Shown here: piece after piece, positions 61,621 to 64,000 of the stretch | Layout of the letters: each line of letters starts with the position of its first letter | Numbering within the stretch: position 1 is the stretch's first letter | Source: Sphingomonas crocodyli | GTDB lineage: Bacteria > Pseudomonadota > Alphaproteobacteria > Sphingomonadales > Sphingomonadaceae | DNA length: 64,000 nt | Direction of reading: 5' to 3' | NCBI RefSeq assembly: GCF_004005865.1 | Contig: NZ_SACN01000002.1 | Span: forward strand, 1-64,000 | Notes under the pieces: generated by a model | Seen by the model: only the letters and a program-made list of their open reading frames with translations | Told to the model about the DNA's origin: nothing | The model's database searches: none | Program-made: the position numbers and the translations under genes

Positions 61621-61667
61621 ACACCGCAGACGGCGCGGGGTTTCACCGGGCAGGCGGAAGGCGGCCG

Positions 61668-63122
61668 CTATTTGGCGGCGCGGACCTGTTGCAGCAGCTG
61701 TCGCGCGCGTTCGGCATTGCCGTTGTGCGGGTTGGTCGCGATCGGCACGAGTGCGATCTCCGCCTCGGCTTTCCGCCCCTTGGCATAGAGCGCGGCCGCC
61801 GCGTCGATCGCGATGTCGCCGACCAATGGGGCGAGTTCGTGCGCGCTTAAAAGCTGGTCGACCGTCGCGTCGGCGACCTGCCCGGCGGGCGACAAGCTTG
61901 TCTGCGCCAGCCGATAGACGGCGGTGTAATAGGCCGGGTCGGCGGCGGCGGCGCGTTTGAACCAGGGATTGGCCGCCGCATAGAGTTCGGCGCGGCGAGC
62001 ATCGTCCTTGCGCCCCGCATAGAAATCGACCGTGCCGCGAATATAGAGCAGTTCGGCATTTTCGGGATCGGCGGCGAGCAACTGATCGATGATCGCCATG
62101 CCCGTCGCCTTGTCGCCCCCGGCAATCTCGGCGCGGCCCAGAACGCGCCTTGCATAGGGATCGTCGGGATAAAGTGCGGCGGCCTTGCGGATCGCGGCGA
62201 CGAGCGCGGGCTCGCGCGCCGACGGGACCACCCCGATCATAAGCGCGGCATGGGGCAGCAGCAGATCGTCGGCCGATTGCGGCAGCGTGCGGATCGTGAT
62301 TGCCGCCTGCGGCCCGACCGGACGCGGCATCGCGCCATAGGGGATGCCGGCCGTCATGTAGCGCTTCAGATGGGCTTCGAAGGCGTCATGATCGATGCCG
62401 AACGCGGCCTTGAACGCCTCTGCTTCGGGCACTTCGCGCTGCAGGTCGGCCAGATAGCGTGTCAACGCCGCGCGACGCCCCTCGTCGGCGAACAGATAAT
62501 GCACGATCAGCCAGCTTTCGGCGTAGAATTGCGCCATTTCCGCGCGGTTCGTGCAGCATTTTCCGGAAAGGATGCGGTCGACCGGCAGCCACGTCCCGCG
62601 CAGCAGATCGGCCGCGCGCCCCGGATTGTAGCGGCCGATCTCGATCCGATCGCCGTCGGCCTTCGCCGTCATCACATATTCGGCGAAGCCTTCGTTGAAC
62701 CAGCCGGGATAGTAGGCCGGATAGTAACGTGCGGTGAAATGGTGGGCATATTCGTGCAGCAGCACCTGCTCACCGCCCAGCCCCGGCTGGCCGCTGCGCA
62801 CCGCGAAGGCCGCCGTGCCGCCGACGCGCGCACGATAGAAGCCGAGCACGCCCGGCGGCACCGGCTCGACGATCGCAAGATCCTTCGGCGATTTGACCAG
62901 ATAGACCTTGAGCGGCGCGCGCGATGGCGGCGCGATCGTGCCCGTCAGCGTGCGCAGGATCTGATCGTAATTTTCGAGCAGCGCCACCGACTTGCGCAGA
63001 TCGCCCTCACCACCGTCGCTATAGACGATGAAGTTGGGCGATCGCGCCTCGATCCAGCGCGCCTGCAGTGTCGCGGGCGCGATCAGGCAAAGCAGGGCGA
63101 TGAATCGGGCGAGGTGCGACAT
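61668..63122 (-). CDS. Gluzincin (DUF1570-like peptidase MA fold) with TPR
   Basis: 484 residues. Signal peptide (LARFIALLCLIAPATLQA). Zinc motif His123-Glu124-x-x-His127 in LLHEYAHHFTARYYP, with the downstream GWFNEGFAEYV (Glu144/Glu148) as the third-ligand region, as in DUF1570/peptidase MA proteins. The C-terminal half holds tetratricopeptide-like helices (PENAELLYIRGTVDFYAGRK and onward). Periplasmic; substrate unknown. Four cysteines are few and scattered (GKCCTNR). Confidence 0.85.
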   Translation of the reverse strand: MSHLARFIALLCLIAPATLQARWIEARSPNFIVYSDGGEGDLRKSVALLENYDQILRTLTGTIAPPSRAPLKVYLVKSPKDLAIVEPVPPGVLGFYRARVGGTAAFAVRSGQPGLGGEQVLLHEYAHHFTARYYPAYYPGWFNEGFAEYVMTAKADGDRIEIGRYNPGRAADLLRGTWLPVDRILSGKCCTNRAEMAQFYAESWLIVHYLFADEGRRAALTRYLADLQREVPEAEAFKAAFGIDHDAFEAHLKRYMTAGIPYGAMPRPVGPQAAITIRTLPQSADDLLLPHAALMIGVVPSAREPALVAAIRKAAALYPDDPYARRVLGRAEIAGGDKATGMAIIDQLLAADPENAELLYIRGTVDFYAGRKDDARRAELYAAANPWFKRAAAADPAYYTAVYRLAQTSLSPAGQVADATVDQLLSAHELAPLVGDIAIDAAAALYAKGRKAEAEIALVPIATNPHNGNAERARQLLQQVRAAK

Positions 63123-63202
63123 GGCGCATCATTGTTGCCATTGCGAAACATTCGCAATCGAGATTTCATCAATCCCGATGCCGCACCGATCGCACCGGCG
63201 CG

Positions 63203-64000
63203 TCAGACACCCAGATATCGGACCGGCAGCGGCACTTCCTCAAATCCGGTTGCAGTGCGCGTCAGGCGGAAGGCCTTGGCCGCTTTGCGGGTGGAGACGA
63301 TCTCGACCATCTCGGTGCCGCGATAGAGGACCGCCGCATCGTTTTCGAGCGCGATGCCGGGGCTGTCGATCGATCCGTCGGCGATGAACTTGCGATATTG
63401 CGAGATGCGATCGGGGCGGACGTTGTAATGCGGGTTGGTCGATCCAGGCAGGAAGCCCAGGCCGCCCACCGGCGCCAGTACCTTGGGGAAGCTGTCGGTC
63501 AGGCCCGACTGGAACCAGCAGATCAGCCCCGCGCTGCCGCCCGACATCACCACACCCGCCTCCCACGCGGTCTTGAGCGCCTTGTCGAAGCCCCAGTCGC
63601 GCCACAAGGTCATCATGTTGCGGGTCGATCCGCCGCCGACGAAGACGATGTCCATGCCCATCAGATAATTGGCGAAATCGAGCGTTTCGGGCTGGTAGAT
63701 GTTGAAGTGGCGCACCTCGCACGGATGGGTTTCCATGCCGCGCGCGAACGTCTCGAAATTGGCGGCGCTCTCGCCCGACGCGGGGCCAAGCCAGCAGATC
63801 TTGGGGCGCTTCGATCCGCTCAGGCCCAGCAGATATTCGGGCATCAAAGATGTCTCCCACGCCTGCGGGAAGAAGCCGCCGCCGCTCGCGAAGATGGTCG
63901 GCACCTTCTGGCCCGCGGGTGCCGGGGGTGGGGCGGCGCCCTGCGCGGCGGTGGCGATCGTCGCGGCAGCCGCAGCGACGGCGGTCCCGCCCACGAAGGC
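63203..64000 (-). CDS. Peptidase E / cyanophycinase-like (S51), 5' end outside window
   Basis: Runs off the right edge. The visible frame encodes at least 266 residues; the extreme N-terminal part is a hydrophobic Ala-rich stretch (VAAAAATIATAA), the end of an export signal, probably Tat-type since the codons before read AFVGGTAV. The S51 pattern is clear: FVGGGSTRNMM, then nucleophile Ser in VMSGGSAGLICWF, and LGFLPGSTNPHYN with the catalytic His region. Peptidase E cuts Asp-X dipeptides, cyanophycinase cuts cyanophycin; the exported form fits neither exactly. Confidence 0.85.
   Translation of the reverse strand, partial: AFVGGTAVAAAAATIATAAQGAAPPPAPAGQKVPTIFASGGGFFPQAWETSLMPEYLLGLSGSKRPKICWLGPASGESAANFETFARGMETHPCEVRHFNIYQPETLDFANYLMGMDIVFVGGGSTRNMMTLWRDWGFDKALKTAWEAGVVMSGGSAGLICWFQSGLTDSFPKVLAPVGGLGFLPGSTNPHYNVRPDRISQYRKFIADGSIDSPGIALENDAAVLYRGTEMVEIVSTRKAAKAFRLTRTATGFEEVPLPVRYLGV

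Overview
The window reads as a chromosomal segment of an alphaproteobacterium of the order Sphingomonadales (Sphingomonas or a close relative). The basis is high GC, a PEPxxWA-type PEP-CTERM protein, an Atm1-type ABC exporter close in length and layout to the Novosphingobium protein, alphaproteobacterial neighbourhoods (hemC-hemD-Mic60, bamE/CBP3/YceD, rsmB-rpe-heparinase, amiC//rne-PBP1a-prfB), and several dispersed inverted-repeat families typical of this group. I see no phage, insertion sequence, integrase, rRNA operon or CRISPR array. Almost everything is core genome, densely packed and mostly in short operons with 1-4 nt overlaps.

Layout. 0-5 kb: initiator tRNA with a terminator, then a minus-strand operon of two orphan oligopeptide-type binding lipoproteins and a DUF4112 protein, then a flavin-dependent acyl-CoA-dehydrogenase-like enzyme facing a palindrome-rich intergenic region. 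5-14 kb: a DUF1428 protein, a DUF885 metallopeptidase-like protein, a YnfA-type membrane protein, purS-purQ-GFA protein, a family 5 uracil-DNA glycosylase co-translated with an MFS exporter, and purH. 14-20 kb: ETFB-type methyltransferase, heparinase II/III-like protein, rpe, a CmoB-like methyltransferase, an RsmB-type rRNA methyltransferase and htpX. 20-29 kb: an SDHAF4-like protein, hemC-hemD-Mic60, a PEP-CTERM protein, tsaD-gpsA, bamE, a cytochrome bc1 chaperone with YceD, and nhaA. 29-38 kb: a PLD-like protein, an OmpA-like protein, an MFS transporter, nadB with an ABC ATPase, a SPOR lipoprotein, a zf-CHCC protein, tldD and a patatin. 39-41 kb: sigma-54 promoter, glnK-amtB. 41-46 kb: an EEP-family enzyme, a DUF442 phosphatase-like protein, recQ, atm1. 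46-57 kb: amiC divergent from rne, then a BepA-like protease, a DsbA-like thioredoxin, PBP1a and prfB. 57-64 kb: a lipase overlapping an ankyrin lipoprotein gene, and a minus-strand set of metallopeptidase-like genes ending in a peptidase E homologue cut by the window edge.

The genes serve purine synthesis, haem synthesis, respiratory complex maturation (CBP3, SDHAF4-like, zf-CHCC, Atm1), nitrogen control, envelope assembly and RNA processing. The observations most worth a second look are the lipase/ankyrin pair (possible effector-immunity pair), the M48-TPM domain fusion, a two-palindrome control region at 5.16-5.20 kb, at least five intergenic inverted-repeat families (one copy supplies the stop codon of a DNA repair gene), and four convergent gene pairs whose stop codons overlap by exactly 4 nt.
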